64,000 bases of DNA from Sodiomyces alkalinus F11 (lineage: Eukaryota; Ascomycota; Sordariomycetes; Glomerellales; Plectosphaerellaceae), in assembly GCF_003711515.1 (NCBI RefSeq), contig NW_021167086.1:1627715-1691714 (forward strand). Reading direction: 5' to 3'. Under the pieces are notes generated by a model. The model saw only the letters and a list, made by a program, of their open reading frames with translations, had not been told where the DNA came from and ran no database searches. Below are positions 25,430 to 37,916 of this stretch, piece by piece; the stretch's first letter is position 1, and every line of letters starts with the position of its first letter. The position numbers and the translations under genes are program-made.

Positions 25430-26388
25430 GCTCTAAAACGCCTATATATTTATAGTATATTGTCGCTATTTTCTAGGTTATAACCTACCCGTCTATATTC
25501 TTAGGTATAGCCTTTATAGGCGTAGTATATCGTCGGTATAGGATAAGGGCTTCCTTATAGAGGTCTATAGGGGCTAGTCCTATATACGTATAGAGGAGAG
25601 TAATCTAGGCTTATAGGTTATTTACGGTGTTATCCTATAGCTAGGCGAGGAGGCTATACAATATAGTATAAGAAGTACCTTTAATATATAAGTATACCTC
25701 GTTAAACTCCTTCTACTACGCTTTATAGTCTGTCTTTTCCTCGCAGTATACGCGGCGATCTTATAGGTAGCGCGTACGCCCCTTTTTAGAGAGGTCGTCG
25801 ATAAACGTAGGCGTCCTAGTTAGTAGTTCTTTTATTACGGCTATAGTCTTCCGGCGGACGGCCGTCTCCTTCTTACCGGCGGCCGTGGCCGCGGCCATAG
25901 TAGCGGCCGTAGTAGCTATAGTACCGGCGGCGTCCGTAGTATCGGTAGCCTTATCGCCCTTTAGCGTGATAGTGGAAGATAGGGTAGCCGTGGCCTGCTC
26001 CGTCGTGTTAGGGTTAACGATAAGGGCTTTGTATTTACGGATATTAGATAGTATAGGCTTAAGGAGCAGGTAGGCGTTAGCCTTCTTATCGCTTAGCTTT
26101 AGATTAAGGTAATTATCCCAGTAGGAGGCAGATTTACCGCGTATAGCGTGCTCCTATATCGCCTAATCCCTCTAGTTAATAAGGGTAATAGCGGCTACCT
26201 TTAATTCAGTGTTAGAGACGTTTGAAGTTATCTTTGCTTACTTATTAGTTAATTAATTAATTAATTACTCCAATTAGGTTAATAGTAGTTATTTAAGAGT
26301 GCTTATATAAACGTAATTACTTTTATAGTGGAATAGGGGTAGCCTTATTAATATCTATCGTTTAGGCGTTATAAACCAGGCTTATAAC
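25430..26388 (-). pseudogene. Copia gag remnant, family R1
   Basis: The inverse of 41409-42060 (plus strand), where the frame opens with an N-terminal INEGIRQCWS-like stretch and a SYWDNYLNL-like block. Ala/Thr/Val-rich, low-complexity middle near 25880-25960; the plus-strand open frame at 25885-26073 is antisense to it. Immediately left of the R1 LTR a primer-site-like sequence reads gttataagcctggttt on the minus strand. Cut off at 25430 by the LINE-B tail. Confidence 0.6.
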
Positions 26389-26653
26389 TATTAGATATTA
26401 AATAGTATTTAAATAATTAACTTAGTAGAGTAGGAATCTCGTGTATATGTATTTTATTAAGTTATATCTGTGTAAGTCTCTTTTACCCTGAATTTAGTTG
26501 GTGAAGAGTCTATTATAGATACTATGTTACTTAGATCCTATCCGGTCTTTTCCGGTATCCGCCCCTGTTATATCCTGATACCCGAGGTCCGAAGCCCTTA
26601 GTCAGGCATAGATCCCCTATAGACCACGTCGTGGTCCGTGTGCCTATGCGATA
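26389..26653 (-). mobile_element. Copia 5' LTR, family R1
   Basis: Aligns over its length with 49596-49861. The outer terminus reads gcgata (from GCGACA), the inner terminus tatta. The palindrome GACCACGTCGTGGTC is intact at 26622-26636. The internal region lies to its left, so it is the 5' LTR of a minus-strand element. Confidence 0.8.
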
Positions 26654-27467
26654 GTATCTGCCTGTCTGTTTATTTATATTGTTTATGTTATTATTGAAAG
26701 CTACGCCCGCGGGGACCGCGCGCCTAGCTTTAGGGCCGAAGATAGAGAGGAGAGAGTACACTCTCGACTATCTTTTAACAACACCCCCCCGCGGCCGATT
26801 TTCAGCCTCTTTTTTTATCTCTTTAGGTATTCCTCTTTTCTTTTTACTTCTATTAGCCTAATCAGAACAAGTACTATCGAACGAGGCCGTTTTTAAAGCC
26901 TTCTAGGCCGTTAGTTGTTTAGTTTTTGATACGTGGTTTTGTACGGCTATATCTCTGCTATCCTCTTTTTTAGCCTTCCAGTTTCTACCCCGTTTTTGCA
27001 CGCCTTATTCCTATATGCCTCCGTGGCCTGTATTATTCCCGATTTTCTATATCTTCTATTCTTATTCTTTTTCTTCTATCTTTATTATTCTGCTTAAAGG
27101 AGTGCCGAGCCGCCTATCCTATCCTTCCTATTCTTCCTATTCTAGTGCCTTTAGTTCTTCGGGTATTCTTTCGGTTCCGACGATTCCTTCGAATCCTGCC
27201 ACGGTATATAACGGTTAGCTTCTTCCGGAAAAGACTTCACGATTAGAGGAACGCGTGGAAGAGATTTAACCTGCCTGCCTGCCCGCTACTACCTTAAGGG
27301 GAACCGCGCACTAAGGATGCTGCTGCTGCGTTGCACGAAGACCGCCCGCCGGACCTCCTATATTAGTTACCCTACGTAGGAGAAACTGCTACGCGTGGAA
27401 GAGACGGCTAGGAGAGACGAGAGAAGGATACAGTGCTTTGAGGGGCCCTTAATCAGGGTAACGAAGA
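26654..27467. other. Lightly mutated, unidentified DNA
   Basis: Keeps many CpA and TpG, unlike its surroundings, with pyrimidine-rich stretches (26800-26860, 27030-27180). Short open frames (26531-26761 minus, 26679-26861 and 27015-27218 plus) have no recognisable domain and look fortuitous. May be the internal end of the LTR element proposed at 27468, or a remnant of unique DNA. Confidence 0.35.
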
Positions 27468-27805
27468 TGTTATTTATGCTGAATTATTATTTGTGCTGGA
27501 TCTGCGCGTTATTTTTAGAATTATCGTAGCCTTAAGGGCGAGGCGACGATAATTAGGGCTGTATTATAACCGCGCAGATCGGTTATTAGGGTTAGGATAA
27601 CTAATTAGGTCGGCTGTACGTTTTCTGACTAATTAGGTTAGTGGTCCGAACCGGTTAATCGGGTTAAATAGGTGCACGTGACCGATCCGGATTATATAAG
27701 GAGCGTTTTATCCGATCTTCCTGTGTCTAGACTTTTACCTATTATCTATTATAATTTATATTATCTAGACGATCTAGTTTTGTGCTATTACGGCCCTGCT
27801 CTGTT
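27468..27805 (+). mobile_element. Candidate LTR (about 338 bp)
   Basis: Starts TGTTATTTATGCTG after a purine-rich stretch (gagagacgagagaagg, 27411-27427) and ends near ctgttata against LINE-B copy 2. Contains a TATA-like attatataagg near 27693 and an imperfect inverted repeat at about 27496-27581. No second copy in the window, so the LTR call is tentative. Confidence 0.35.
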
Positions 27806-30011
27806 ATAATAATACTTAAGAAACCGGGTAAACTAAACAAAGCTTATACGATAGCCTCGGGGTAATAACCGATATTACTCCTTAGGGCTATAAGGAAAGT
27901 CCTTAAGAAGATATTAGCGGGGAGAATCACGATTACGGCGGAGGAGTACTAGCTCCTCCCCGTTAAGTAAATAAGTAATAGAAGATACCGCGACACGATA
28001 ATAGCGGTTAGGGCTATTATAAAAGATGTATATACCGCGTAGGAGCGCGGTGGGGCCGTACCGTAGTTAAAGCTTAATATCCAGGGAGCCTTTAACACGG
28101 TACTATACTAAAAGCTCCTTAAGGTCCTTGTTTAGTATAGGTTCCTGGACTAAGTTATAAAATAGACTTAGTTATACCTTACAGCGCGCACGGCGCGCTT
28201 ACGCTTTAATAGCGATATAGCGTATTAGGTAGATATCTAGGCGGGAGTCCCCTAGGGATTACTCCTTTCCCTAATCCTTTTCATACTATTTATCGGGACG
28301 CTTTACTAGAACTAATCCGGATACCCTAGGTTATAGTAGTCGGCTTTACTAATAATATAAATATCCTAGCCTTTAAATATAGCGAGGCTATACTACGAGC
28401 GTACCTTAAACGGGCGTGGGTAGTCTATTACAGCTATTTGTAAAGAAGCGGATTGTAATTTAAGTTACGGAAATATAAGCTTCTCTACTTTACGAGATGA
28501 CATAACCCGCTATTACTCTAGTTACGCATTAAAAGCGTACCGGCACTATAAGTAAAAGAGATAAAGGTCTTAGGGGTTATCCTTAACTAGAAGCTTATAT
28601 TCCGCCCCTATATCCGGAGACTTAAAGCTAAACTCCTTATCTAGAAATACGCCTTTATACGCCTTATAGTATTAGCGTAAGGCTAATATATCGGGGATAC
28701 ACGTAAGCTATACTAAATAATAGTCCGGAGCGCCGTACTCTATACAGCCCTAGCCTTTTATATAATAATAGGAAAAGGTAAGAAGCCGAGCAGAGTATTA
28801 AAAGTACTAGTTAATAAGTAAGCGTAATACCTATATATTATTACTAGTATATACCGGGCTACGGCTATGAAGGTAATAAAGATAAAGGCGAGGGTCCCCC
28901 TCCTTACCTTATACTATAACGCCCTAACCGCGCGAGTAATATTACGGGTAAAAAGCACTTAGATAAAGTAAATCATACTTTAAGTACGATAGATAGCCGA
29001 AGCGGCTATATAGTAAAGAAGATAAGGGAGAGGAGTTAAGCCTTACCCGAGATCCTAGGGGGCCTAAAAGCAGGAAGTTAAGTCTTAGCTCCTTAAGAGA
29101 GAGCTAGTATAGCGCCTTTTAGAAGAATAAACCTATTAGTAGAAGCGTACCTTACTATACTAGTATAGTAACGTAGCCGTACCGTGGACGCCTTGGTTTA
29201 ACCACGTAGCGCTTAGGAAGTATAAGGGCCATATAAAGCTATAGAGTTCTATCTTTACCTGGATTCGAATAGAGAAGGTAGGCCTATATTACTTCCTTTT
29301 TTATAAAAGACATGCTAGATACGGTAATACCGCGCTATTAGTACGCTAGCGGAGGGCCGGAGATAGCGGAATATATCGCGTTATAGTGCCGAGATATATT
29401 AAGGGAGATATAAGAACGCCTTATAGTTAACGCGGGCACGCGCTTATTAATAAAACGGGATTAGCTCTTAGCGCTCCGGAGTAAAGAAGCCGCGGGAAAG
29501 GTCGCGAAGTGGTTCCTATAAACCGGACGCCTTCCGGACTTCTATCTAGCACGATAACTTAAATTAAAGGCGTAGTAAGGCCACTATAGCGTAGGAATCT
29601 CGGGTATATATACGGGGGGAGATAAGAGACGGATACGAAGAGGATAAATAAACGGCGAGTAAGACTTTATTAGTATAGCCGTGATACGGCCACGCTACGC
29701 GGTAGTTATTATTTACTCCTCCTCTATATACTTATCGGAGCTATTAAAGCCGTCGGAGCTAATTACACCCTTATCCACTATATTAACCTTATTGTTAAGC
29801 TTACCCTCCTCCTTAGTAGCAGAAATAGTAGGGTTACCGGCTAATAGAATACGAATTTTCTACGACGCGTATTAGTAATAGGGTTAATACGGGGGAGGGG
29901 CGGGGTAACCTATAAGATAAGTAAGGATAGCGTTTAATATCTCGCTATTATAAGCGTACTTATAGCATTATACCAGAGTAACGACTATACTAACACTACT
30001 AGCCTAGTATA
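27806..30011 (+). pseudogene. LINE-B copy 2, 5'-truncated, part 1 (RT and C-terminal domain)
   Basis: Begins inside the RT domain at the position equal to about 21650 in copy 1: a 5' truncation, as usual for target-primed LINE insertion. Collinear with copy 1 through the RT (RT box near 28345), the C-terminal domain (29250-29560) and into the 3' region, until cctag at 30001-30006, where LINE-A interrupts it. Its RIP pattern differs from copy 1 at many CpA/TpG sites, so the copies were mutated separately. Confidence 0.85.
30001..30011. repeat. Target site duplication of LINE-A, left copy
   Basis: agcctagtata, repeated exactly at 36249-36259 after the poly-A tail of LINE-A. The empty site in LINE-B copy 1 reads agcctagcgga near 23921. 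Confidence 0.85.
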
Positions 30012-30222
30012 TATCCTTCTTACAACTCTCTTAGGGAGACCCACGTTTTACGCGCAAACGCTCTAAACCACTTACAAGCTATATCAATCGATAGCTCTTT
30101 TCAAGCTCTATACGCCTATCTATAGCCCCGTATCGCGCAGGCGCTATTTAGGGCGTAAAATAAGTGCGAAAACGCCTAGAAACGCACCTATAGGTGCCCC
30201 GCGTATAGGGGAAAAATCTAAC

Positions 30223-31850
30223 GTGGCCCGTGCGCCGCTGACAAAGCAACCGCGTAGAGCCGTAACCACTAGCGCTTCACGACCCCAGCACCCCATAAAA
30301 GACCCCAGCCATAACAACAGCCACAACACCAGCCACGACACCAACCATAATAACGCCCTAACCCACCATAACGCCCCCGGAACTAACCCTGAGCCCCATA
30401 TAATTATAGAGGGCTTAGGGGAGTTAGAAATAGGGGAATCCCCTAAAAGCCCTGTAAATACAGGGACTTCTACCTTTATTACGCCCCTTAATTCGAAAAG
30501 GCAGCTTAGCCCTTCGACCCCAACCCCTAGAAGGTTTTCTAGGACCCGAACCGAGCCCCCCTCTGACTCTAAGGCCCAAGGCCTCTTTAAAACGCCCTCT
30601 AGGCCCCCTGCGGAAAAACAGGGCCTTATAGGCTCTAAATAGGCTAAAAAGACCCCTGGAACTGCTAGAAACCCCTCTACTACGCCCCAGAAGTCGACTA
30701 GTTCGGCTAGTAAGGCCTAGGCTAAGGGGCTCCTCCAGCAGGCTTTTTAGCTACTTTAACAGGCCTACGACCTCGACCCTACCCCTTAGATTAAGGCTCT
30801 TTCTACAGGGCTTAAATCTACTATTAACGGGACCTAGCCGCCTACCCTCGAGCAGAAGGTCGACGAACTAGCGTAAGCAGTTCGTAGGCTCACAGAATAG
30901 CCTAAACCCCTTTATAGCGAGGCTTTAAAGGGAAAAACAGGAAAAACAGACTCCACGGCACCCTAGGCCCCCCTAAAGGCCTTAGCACCTCTAGCCCCCC
31001 CCGGCCCCCCTCCCTATAGACCCTAAAAAGGCCCCTAAGGTTATTTTACAGCCTATAGCAGGGGAAACGATCCCCCGATAGAGTTTCGACCCCCTTAAGC
31101 TTCGGAATAGATTAAATAAGGCCCTAAAAATCCCTCCTATTACGGCTATTAGCCTATTAACTAATAAGAACCTTATTTTGACCCCGGGCCCCGAAATACA
31201 GCGTTTAGCAGCTCCTAGACTCGCAGAATCAGTGGTTTAAGAAGCTAAACCTGCCTCTTCAGCCCCCCTAACCTATAGGCGACTAGTTTAAGCTTATTAT
31301 TAAACAGGTGCCTACTAAAGCCTTTAGAGGGGGGGAAACCCTACTATCTAACCGTTCGGACACACCGTAAGAAGCCCTAAACCGCAGCCTATAACAGGGC
31401 CTAGGTTTAAAGGACCTAATCACTAAGACCAGTACCTTTAACCCTATTAGGGTAGTAGGGAAGCCTCGGTGGCTAGGAACCCTAGACGGGCCTTATAGCA
31501 CTATTATAATTTCAGTGCTAACTACTAAAGAGCAGAAATACTACTTAAAACAGGGGCTCTATATAGCCGACCAGCGGCTAAAGGTCTATAAATATAGGCC
31601 TACAACCCCTAGAGCCCAGTGCTCTAACTGCTAGAAATTCGGGTATACCCGAGGGATCTATAAGAGCCTAACTACCTGCTCTATCTACGCTACGGAGGGC
31701 TATAGCGACGAAGACCACTACTATAACGAGTGCGAGGAATACGGCGACTACGAATACAGGACCTATAAGTACTATAACTACGAGGGGGCATACCCCCCTT
31801 ATAGTAAAAACTACAAGGTCTTTCAAGCTATTAAACCCTAAATCCTATAA
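30223..31850 (+). pseudogene. LINE-A ORF1 (gag-like)
   Basis: Open from 30223 to 30642 (about 139 aa, His/Asn/Pro/Ser/Thr-rich, disordered in look), then the same frame region is broken by TAG/TAA at likely Gln/Trp codons. Downstream, near 31600-31790, a cysteine-bearing stretch (RAQCSNC-like, then an acidic/Tyr-rich run) could be a damaged zinc knuckle. The exact start is unclear: 30223 is GTG, with no good ATG nearby. Not a host gene: it sits between the LINE 5' end and its ORF2. Confidence 0.65.
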
Positions 31851-31859
31851 ATAAAGGGT

Positions 31860-34800
31860 CTTTTAGTTCGAAAGAAATCCGGTTTATTCAACACAACATC
31901 GATAAACAGGGCCCGGCGCAGGAAGCTATCCTAGAATAGGCTTTAGAGGCTTCGGCTAATATAGTCTTTATTCAGGAACCCACCTGCGTCCCGAAACCAG
32001 AAGGGTGGTATATTCGAAACCACCTAGCCTTCTACACTATCACGCCTACGTCTAGGAAAACCCAGTTTTTTCCTATTAAGCCTAGGGTCCTTACTTATAT
32101 AAGAAAGGGCTCGGGTATCGATTTTTCACACCGCGAAGACCTTCTAGATAATATAGACGCATAGCGTATAGAGGTCCATTATCCATAGACCTTCTATATC
32201 CTAAACGTCTATAATTAGACAGAGCAGGACCCCGAGATAATAGGTAGAGGGCCTATAAGGCCTCCTAGCCCTACCTCCTCTACCTCTTTAACTTCTTCTT
32301 CTTCTTTGTCTTCTTTTCCTTCTTTTTCAGGCTCTAGAAGCCGATCCTAGACCGAAGATCGTGTGCTATAGGGCCTTTAGGTCCCTAAACCGACCCTTAT
32401 TATAGGGGACTTTAACAGGAACCACTAGTAGTAGAACGGGGCTGCTACGAATCAGGCCTTTATTAAGACCTAGGCCCTAATAGACTAGTTAAACAGCCTC
32501 AAGGCCACCTGTTTAGTGGACCCTAAAGAAGTTAACCTAAATGGGGGGATCTTTTTTAGGTCTAATCTTCGTTAAGAGTCGGTTATAGACCTAGCATTTT
32601 ACACGCCCGGCTTCGATCGTCTCCGCTTTTATAAATGGGAATATATCGAAAACACTCCCTCTCTACACCGCGCTATCCTGATTTCAGCCTCTATTCTAGG
32701 CTCTAAAGGTCCTATAAATAGATCCCTTCCACCGGCCTATAACAATAGGCTAGCGGACTAGAACCTATGTACTAGCACCCCAAAGAGCCTAAAACCTAGC
32801 CTCGACTAATAGCTATAATAGGCTATCGACGCCTCGGACTAGGATTCTATAGGTCGCTACCTATCGGATACTATTTCCCTAGCTATTAAGGCCTCCGTGC
32901 CGGAGCTAAGGGTAGTAGAGCGTTCGAAACCGTGGTGGACCCTAGAGCTAAAAGCCCTGCGGAAAACAGCGAATAGGGCTTTTAGGGTTTTTAGAAAAGC
33001 TAAAAAGGGGGCCTCGGCTACCCGACTAGCGGCTCTAGAAACTAACTGGAAAAAGGCTCGAAACGCCTACTATAGGGCAGTAAGAACAGCAAAAAAGAAC
33101 CACTAAGAGGCCTTCCTAGCTAACGTTTAAGGCCATAACGTTTTTAAGGTATATAACTATACCAAAAGCGGCCTAAACGCGAAGATTCCACCGATTTAAA
33201 CGCCTACGAAATAAAAAGCCTACGCCTTCGATAAAAAATATAACCCCTTCTTCAGACCCTTTTTCCTCTTTCTCTTCCTTCCGCCACGGACGCCCCTAAA
33301 GCCCCTGTATTTATAGGCCCTTCGGGGGACCTAGGCCACTCTAACCCTTCTAACGGCCCCTAGAGCCTGACTAAATCACGTAGTAAGGGCCTTAGAAGAC
33401 CGTGGGAGTGGCCTAGCCTATAGGCTACCGAACTATAACACGCTATCTTTAGAGCTGCTAAGGGGAAAGCCCCAGGGCCTAATAGGATAAGCTTATAGCC
33501 GATCCAACAGGCCTATAAGGCTATTCCCGGGCCCTTCTTAAAGGCATACATAGCTTTATTTTTAGCAAGCTACCACCCTACCTACTAGAAAGAGGCCTTA
33601 GGGGTCGTTCTACTAAAGCCGGGGAAGAAGGACTATTCTAATCCTAAGTCTTATAGGATTATAGCCCTTCTAAACTGCTTAGGTAAAGTCCTTAAGAGGG
33701 TTATAGCTGCTAGGCTAAGCTTTTTAGCTAATACCCGCGAGGACCTTCTACACCCTAGTTAGATAGGGGGTAGAAAATAACGATCTACTATCGATACGGC
33801 CCTTTTTCTCCTCCACTATATCGAAAAATAGCGTAAATCACGGCAAAACGCCGTAATTTCTACGCTATTTTTAGATATTAAAGGAGCCTTCGACCACGTC
33901 GCCCGCCCTTAGCTACTAAGAACCCTTTAAGAGCTCTAACTACCCTCGAATCTAGTTAAATAGGTAGTCTCCTTTATAGAAAACAGGCGTATCCAACTAG
34001 CCTTCGAGGGTTAGGTTTAGCAGCCTACCCCCCTAAATATAGAGGTCCTATAAGGCTCCCCGGTTTCCCCTATTCTATTTCTAATTTATATTAGGAAGGT
34101 TATAGCGGGGCCGGATTTTAAAGGTCTTTAGTTATCCTATATAGACGATTTTCAGCTATCTATAGCGTCTACGTCTACTAGGAAAAACTATAAAATGCTA
34201 GAAAGAGCCGCGGCCTCCCTTTTCGATATAGCGAATAAGAACCACGTCCTTTTCGACCCGGAAAAAACAGAGCTTATTCACTTCCACGGAAGACGCTATA
34301 TAGAAGACGCCCCGGTTAGTATCGGGGGGCACCTAGTTAAACTAGCTCTAGGTGCTATTAGGTGGCTAGGGGTCTAGTTTAACCCTAAGCTATCTTTTAA
34401 ATCCCATATCGAAAAGCGCCTAAATTCAGCTTTAGGTGCCCTAAACCGGCTTCACAGGCTAGCTAGTTCGCAGAGGGGCCTTTCTTTTAGAGCCCTACGG
34501 CAGCTATATATAGCCTATATAGCCTCGCTAGCTAACTTCGGCTCGTAGCTATAGTAGGACCCTAAATCACCTAAAAAGCACCTAGTCGACCGCCTAAAAC
34601 GCCTATAGTACGGCGCTCTAGTCAGGGCTCAAGGGGCTTTTAGGGGGGCCCCCTTACGGCCTCTAGAACTAAAAGCAGCAGTGCCCCCAGCGTCGATTCG
34701 GTTAACTAGATCTAATAGACTTTATGCCTTTAGGTCTTTAAAGTTCTTACCGAACCACCCTATAAGACTCTAGCTTCTAGGGGAGCTAGGGGAAGACCTC

Positions 34801-36055
34801 GCCCGCCTATAAGACCTATAGCCCACTATATAGCTCTATAGGCTAGGCCTAGAATTAGCCGCTTTAGTAGGGTAGTCCTAGGAAATAAAGGGCCCTACAG
34901 CTAGGTAGGAGGCCCCCTAGGCCTCCGAACCAATAGCAGACCTTAGACCATTTTTCCCCTTAAAAGAATAGCCTATAACCGCGGAAAACACCGACTCCGG
35001 CACCCAAGACCTAAAAACAGCCCACCTCGAAGCCCTTAAGGATATACAGCAATCCCTAAGCGAGTAGGCCTTAGTTTTCTACACCGACGGCTCCCTAAGC
35101 CACCCTATAAGGCCTCCTACAAGGCCTCTACAGGCAATAGCCGCTATAATACTGTGGGCTAATACCTATAGGCCCTGTAAAGCTATAGGCTTTAACCTAG
35201 GGACCTTTGCCGAAGTCGCCGACGCCGAATTATACGCTATTCTTTAAGCCCTTTAGACTGCCCTAAAGCAGTCGCCTAGGCCCCTAGAGTACTATATTTT
35301 TAGCGATTCATAGGCGGCTATTCAGAAGCTTTAGCGCTCCTCTTAGTGGGCTATAGAGGCTAAGACCCTTATCTAATAACTAAAGTAATAGGGCACTTTA
35401 GTCTCTGTGTAGTGGTGCCCTCCGTATATAGAGATAAAGGGGAACGAACTAGCGGATAAGGCAGCTAAATAGGCGTTAGACCCTAAAAAAACTGCCAAAT
35501 CTATTAGCTTAGTTACCCTTAGTCACTTAAAGTGTCGTGTTAACGAGACCCTAGTTTAAGACTAGAAGGCTTTATAGAACGAAGAGAAAGAGGCGGAAAG
35601 AAGGGGTAAATCGGTCCGATTAGGCCGCCTTTATAGGCGCCTAGTCCGAGATAATCTCCGCTTTTCCCGACAACCACTGCCGATACAGGGCCCTAGGTAG
35701 GTAAAATCGGCTTTTATTTAGTTAAAAACCGGCTTCGGGTACCTAAAATCCCACTAAAAAAGGGCCCGTAAATACGCTAACGACCGCTATCCCTATCCCG
35801 GCTCCCCTATACAGGATACAGCCCACCTTATCCTTTCCTGCCCTTTTTATACAAACGAACGAAAAGCCCTGCGGGAAGCCCTAGCAGGCCTACCGCTATC
35901 TCTACCGCTATTATTCAGTACTAAAAGAGGAATACAGGCTTTAGAGGCCTATCTTTTAGCTACTAAAATGGCCTCGGCAGAGTGGTACAGGGCGCAAACC
36001 TCGGATCCTGCGGTCTAGTTATCTGTTTTGGTTTTTACCTGTTTTTCGGGATATT
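31860..36055 (+). pseudogene. LINE-A ORF2 (endonuclease, RT, RNase H)
   Basis: Endonuclease: FIQHNIDKQGPAQEAI near 31880, VFIQEPT near 31970, IIGDFNRNH near 32400, HRAILIS near 32670. RT: LLNCLGKVLKR near 33670, FLDIKGAFDHV near 33870, SPILFLIYI near 34070, YIDDFQLS at about 34139. RNase H: VFYTDGSLS near 35080, DAELYAIL near 35225, IFSDS near 35300, GNELADKAAK near 35440. The C-terminal C/H-rich segment follows, with AHLILSCPFY near 35825. Open stretches at 32897-33106 and 34195-34377 belong to it. Stops match CAG to TAG or TGG to TAG changes. Confidence 0.92.
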
Positions 36056-36185
36056 AAGCGGACTATTAGGGAGGATTTCCTTTATTTATTACTACTACTC
36101 CACTCCTTACTATAGCTTATTCTAGCCTCTAGCCTATAGGGCAAAAGGCGCCGCGCCATAGCTTTAGGGCTGCGTGCGCGTAATG

Positions 36186-36248
36186 AATAAAAAAAACCGA
36201 AAAAAAAAACGAAAACAAAAAGAAAAGAAAAAGAAAAAAAAAAAAAAA
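36186..36248 (+). repeat. A-rich 3' tail of LINE-A
   Basis: Adenine runs broken by C and G, ending in an uninterrupted run directly before the second target duplication. Shows integration by reverse transcription of a polyadenylated RNA. Confidence 0.9.
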
Positions 36249-37915
36249 AGCCTAGTATAAGGCAGCATAATATACCCGGATAGTATAAGACTAATAAGTA
36301 ATAGCTTACTTATACTTATAGACGTTTTATAATAAGAGTTAGTAACGAGGATATAGTATATATAGTATAATAGCGAGGTAAGAAACCTATAAAAGGCGTT
36401 AGCTTTTTACGAGTATCGGTAACGGCGTTAATAAGAGTATTAGCGGTATCCTAGTAAGAAGGAGGGATTTAATAGGAGGATTAGCGGAGCGAGGGTATAA
36501 CGGGGATATAGCGGGGATAAACCGGGGCGTAGTTATAGGTGCTATAATAACTATTAATATATTTAACATAGCGGGCGCTAGCTCGTAACTCGGGTTAGTA
36601 GACACGGTATAAGGCAAGGGCGTAGCGGGGATATAATAAGGATATAATAGAACTATTTACCAGGGGGGTTTTATAGGGCGCGGCGAGGAAATCTCTTACT
36701 AAGGACACGATATACGATATATAAGGAGATAAGTAGAGTATAGGCTTAGACTATACCGGGTTAGGATATAAAGCGGGGGCGTAAAGCGGGCGCTAAAATA
36801 GTAGCGCAGGGAACTTATAGTTAATAACTCGGGGGTAGCCGGCCCTTTACCCTTCTAGGCGCCGAAACCGGCTCCCCCTTTAATAGTAATACTTTCTTTA
36901 TTCTTAGTAGGTATTTAATAGGGAAAGAGGGTTAGACCGAGGCGGGCGCTATAGGGGCGGAGCGGTAACGGTATAAGGATAGCCTGACCCTAAACCCTAT
37001 AGGATCCCCTATACTATAGCCGAATAGTACTAAGGGAATCCTACATAGGAGTACTTTAGGGCCGTACTTAAACCGTACCGACTACGCGAAACTTACCTTA
37101 AAAGACGATAGCTTAAGGAAAGGAAAAAAGGAAAAAAGGAAAAAAGGAAAAAAGGAAAAAAGGAAAAAAGGAAAAAAGGAAAAAAGGAAAAAAGGAAAAA
37201 AGGAAAAAAGGAAAAAAGGAAAAAAGGAAAAAAGGAAAAAAGAAAAAAAGAAAAAAAGGAAAAAAGGAAAAGAGGAAAAGAGAGACGAAAAAAGGGAGGT
37301 TTATAAGAGGAGGCGGCGGCGGATTAGCCTTATAAGTCACTATACCTATTAAGGAATAGTAGCCACGTCTAGACTGTACTATAGCGCTTACCCCGGGGAG
37401 CCTACGTAGCGCGAGAAAGGAAGGCACGCGGCTATCTAAGGGCCACTATAAATAGCAGGTATATAAAGGCGGTTTACGAATAAATAATAAATAAAGGAAA
37501 GAGTAAGGGGGGCGGGCACGCCCCCGCCTCTATAAAGGGAAAGGAAGGCCTGAAGGGTGTTGTGGCGAGAGTAGAATAACCTTACCGGATCCGGAATAAA
37601 GGAAAGGACAGCGGCGAGTAACCGCGGCGGTAGCGCGCTAAGGGCGCGCGCAAACCGACACGGTATTAACTAAACTAATTAGCCGGCCCCTATTAGCTAT
37701 TAGCCCGGAGGTAAGATCTGGTTTTTGAATAGTACTAGGACCGCGGCCATAGAGTGCTACCGTAACGGCCCTGCACGATAGAACTTTCTTATATAGTAAG
37801 AGTACAGGGGTTTTTATCTATTAACGGTTTCGCCTAGAAAATTAGAGAAGGACTATTACCTAGGTGGCTAGCCTAGCTTAGCTAAGCGAGAGCAGAGTAA
37901 TCAATAATAATAATA
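36249..37915 (+). mobile_element. LINE-B copy 2, part 2 (3' region and tail)
   Basis: Continues LINE-B copy 2 after LINE-A. 36249-36259 is the second target duplication; 36361-37900 aligns with about 24000-25400 of copy 1. Ends gcgagagcagagtaa followed by (taa)n at 37891-37915. Phe-rich or Pro/Ile-rich open frames on the minus strand (36399-36617, 37113-37427) are by-products of composition. Confidence 0.8.
37113..37280 (+). repeat. GGAAAAAA minisatellite, period 8
   Basis: About 18-20 tandem ggaaaaaa units with minor variants at the right end. In LINE-B copy 1 the equivalent place (24772-24810) holds only a short gaggaaaagagg-type run, so the array grew in copy 2. It produces the artefactual Phe-rich minus-strand frame. 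Confidence 0.95.
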
Positions 37916-37916
37916 T

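Larger units (their letters stand above)
30012..36248 (+). mobile_element. LINE-A: near full-length Tad1-like non-LTR retrotransposon
   Basis: About 6.24 kb, bounded by an 11-bp duplication and ending in an A-rich tail (36190-36248). Holds a Pro/Ser-rich ORF1 and an ORF2 with AP-endonuclease, RT and RNase H domains in the Tad1 order. RIP is milder here than around it: many CpA remain, particularly at 30280-30370. It lies in LINE-B copy 2, so it is the younger insertion. Confidence 0.9.

Noticed and set aside
25885..26073. Ala/Val-rich 62-codon plus-strand frame
   Set aside because: Antisense to the R1 gag remnant; composition explains it.
30223..30642. A stand-alone host gene
   Set aside because: It is the still-open start of LINE-A ORF1; LINE ends, ORF2 and target duplications enclose it.
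37113..37427. 104-codon Phe-rich open frame on the minus strand
   Set aside because: It is the translation of the GGAAAAAA array, with no coding signal.
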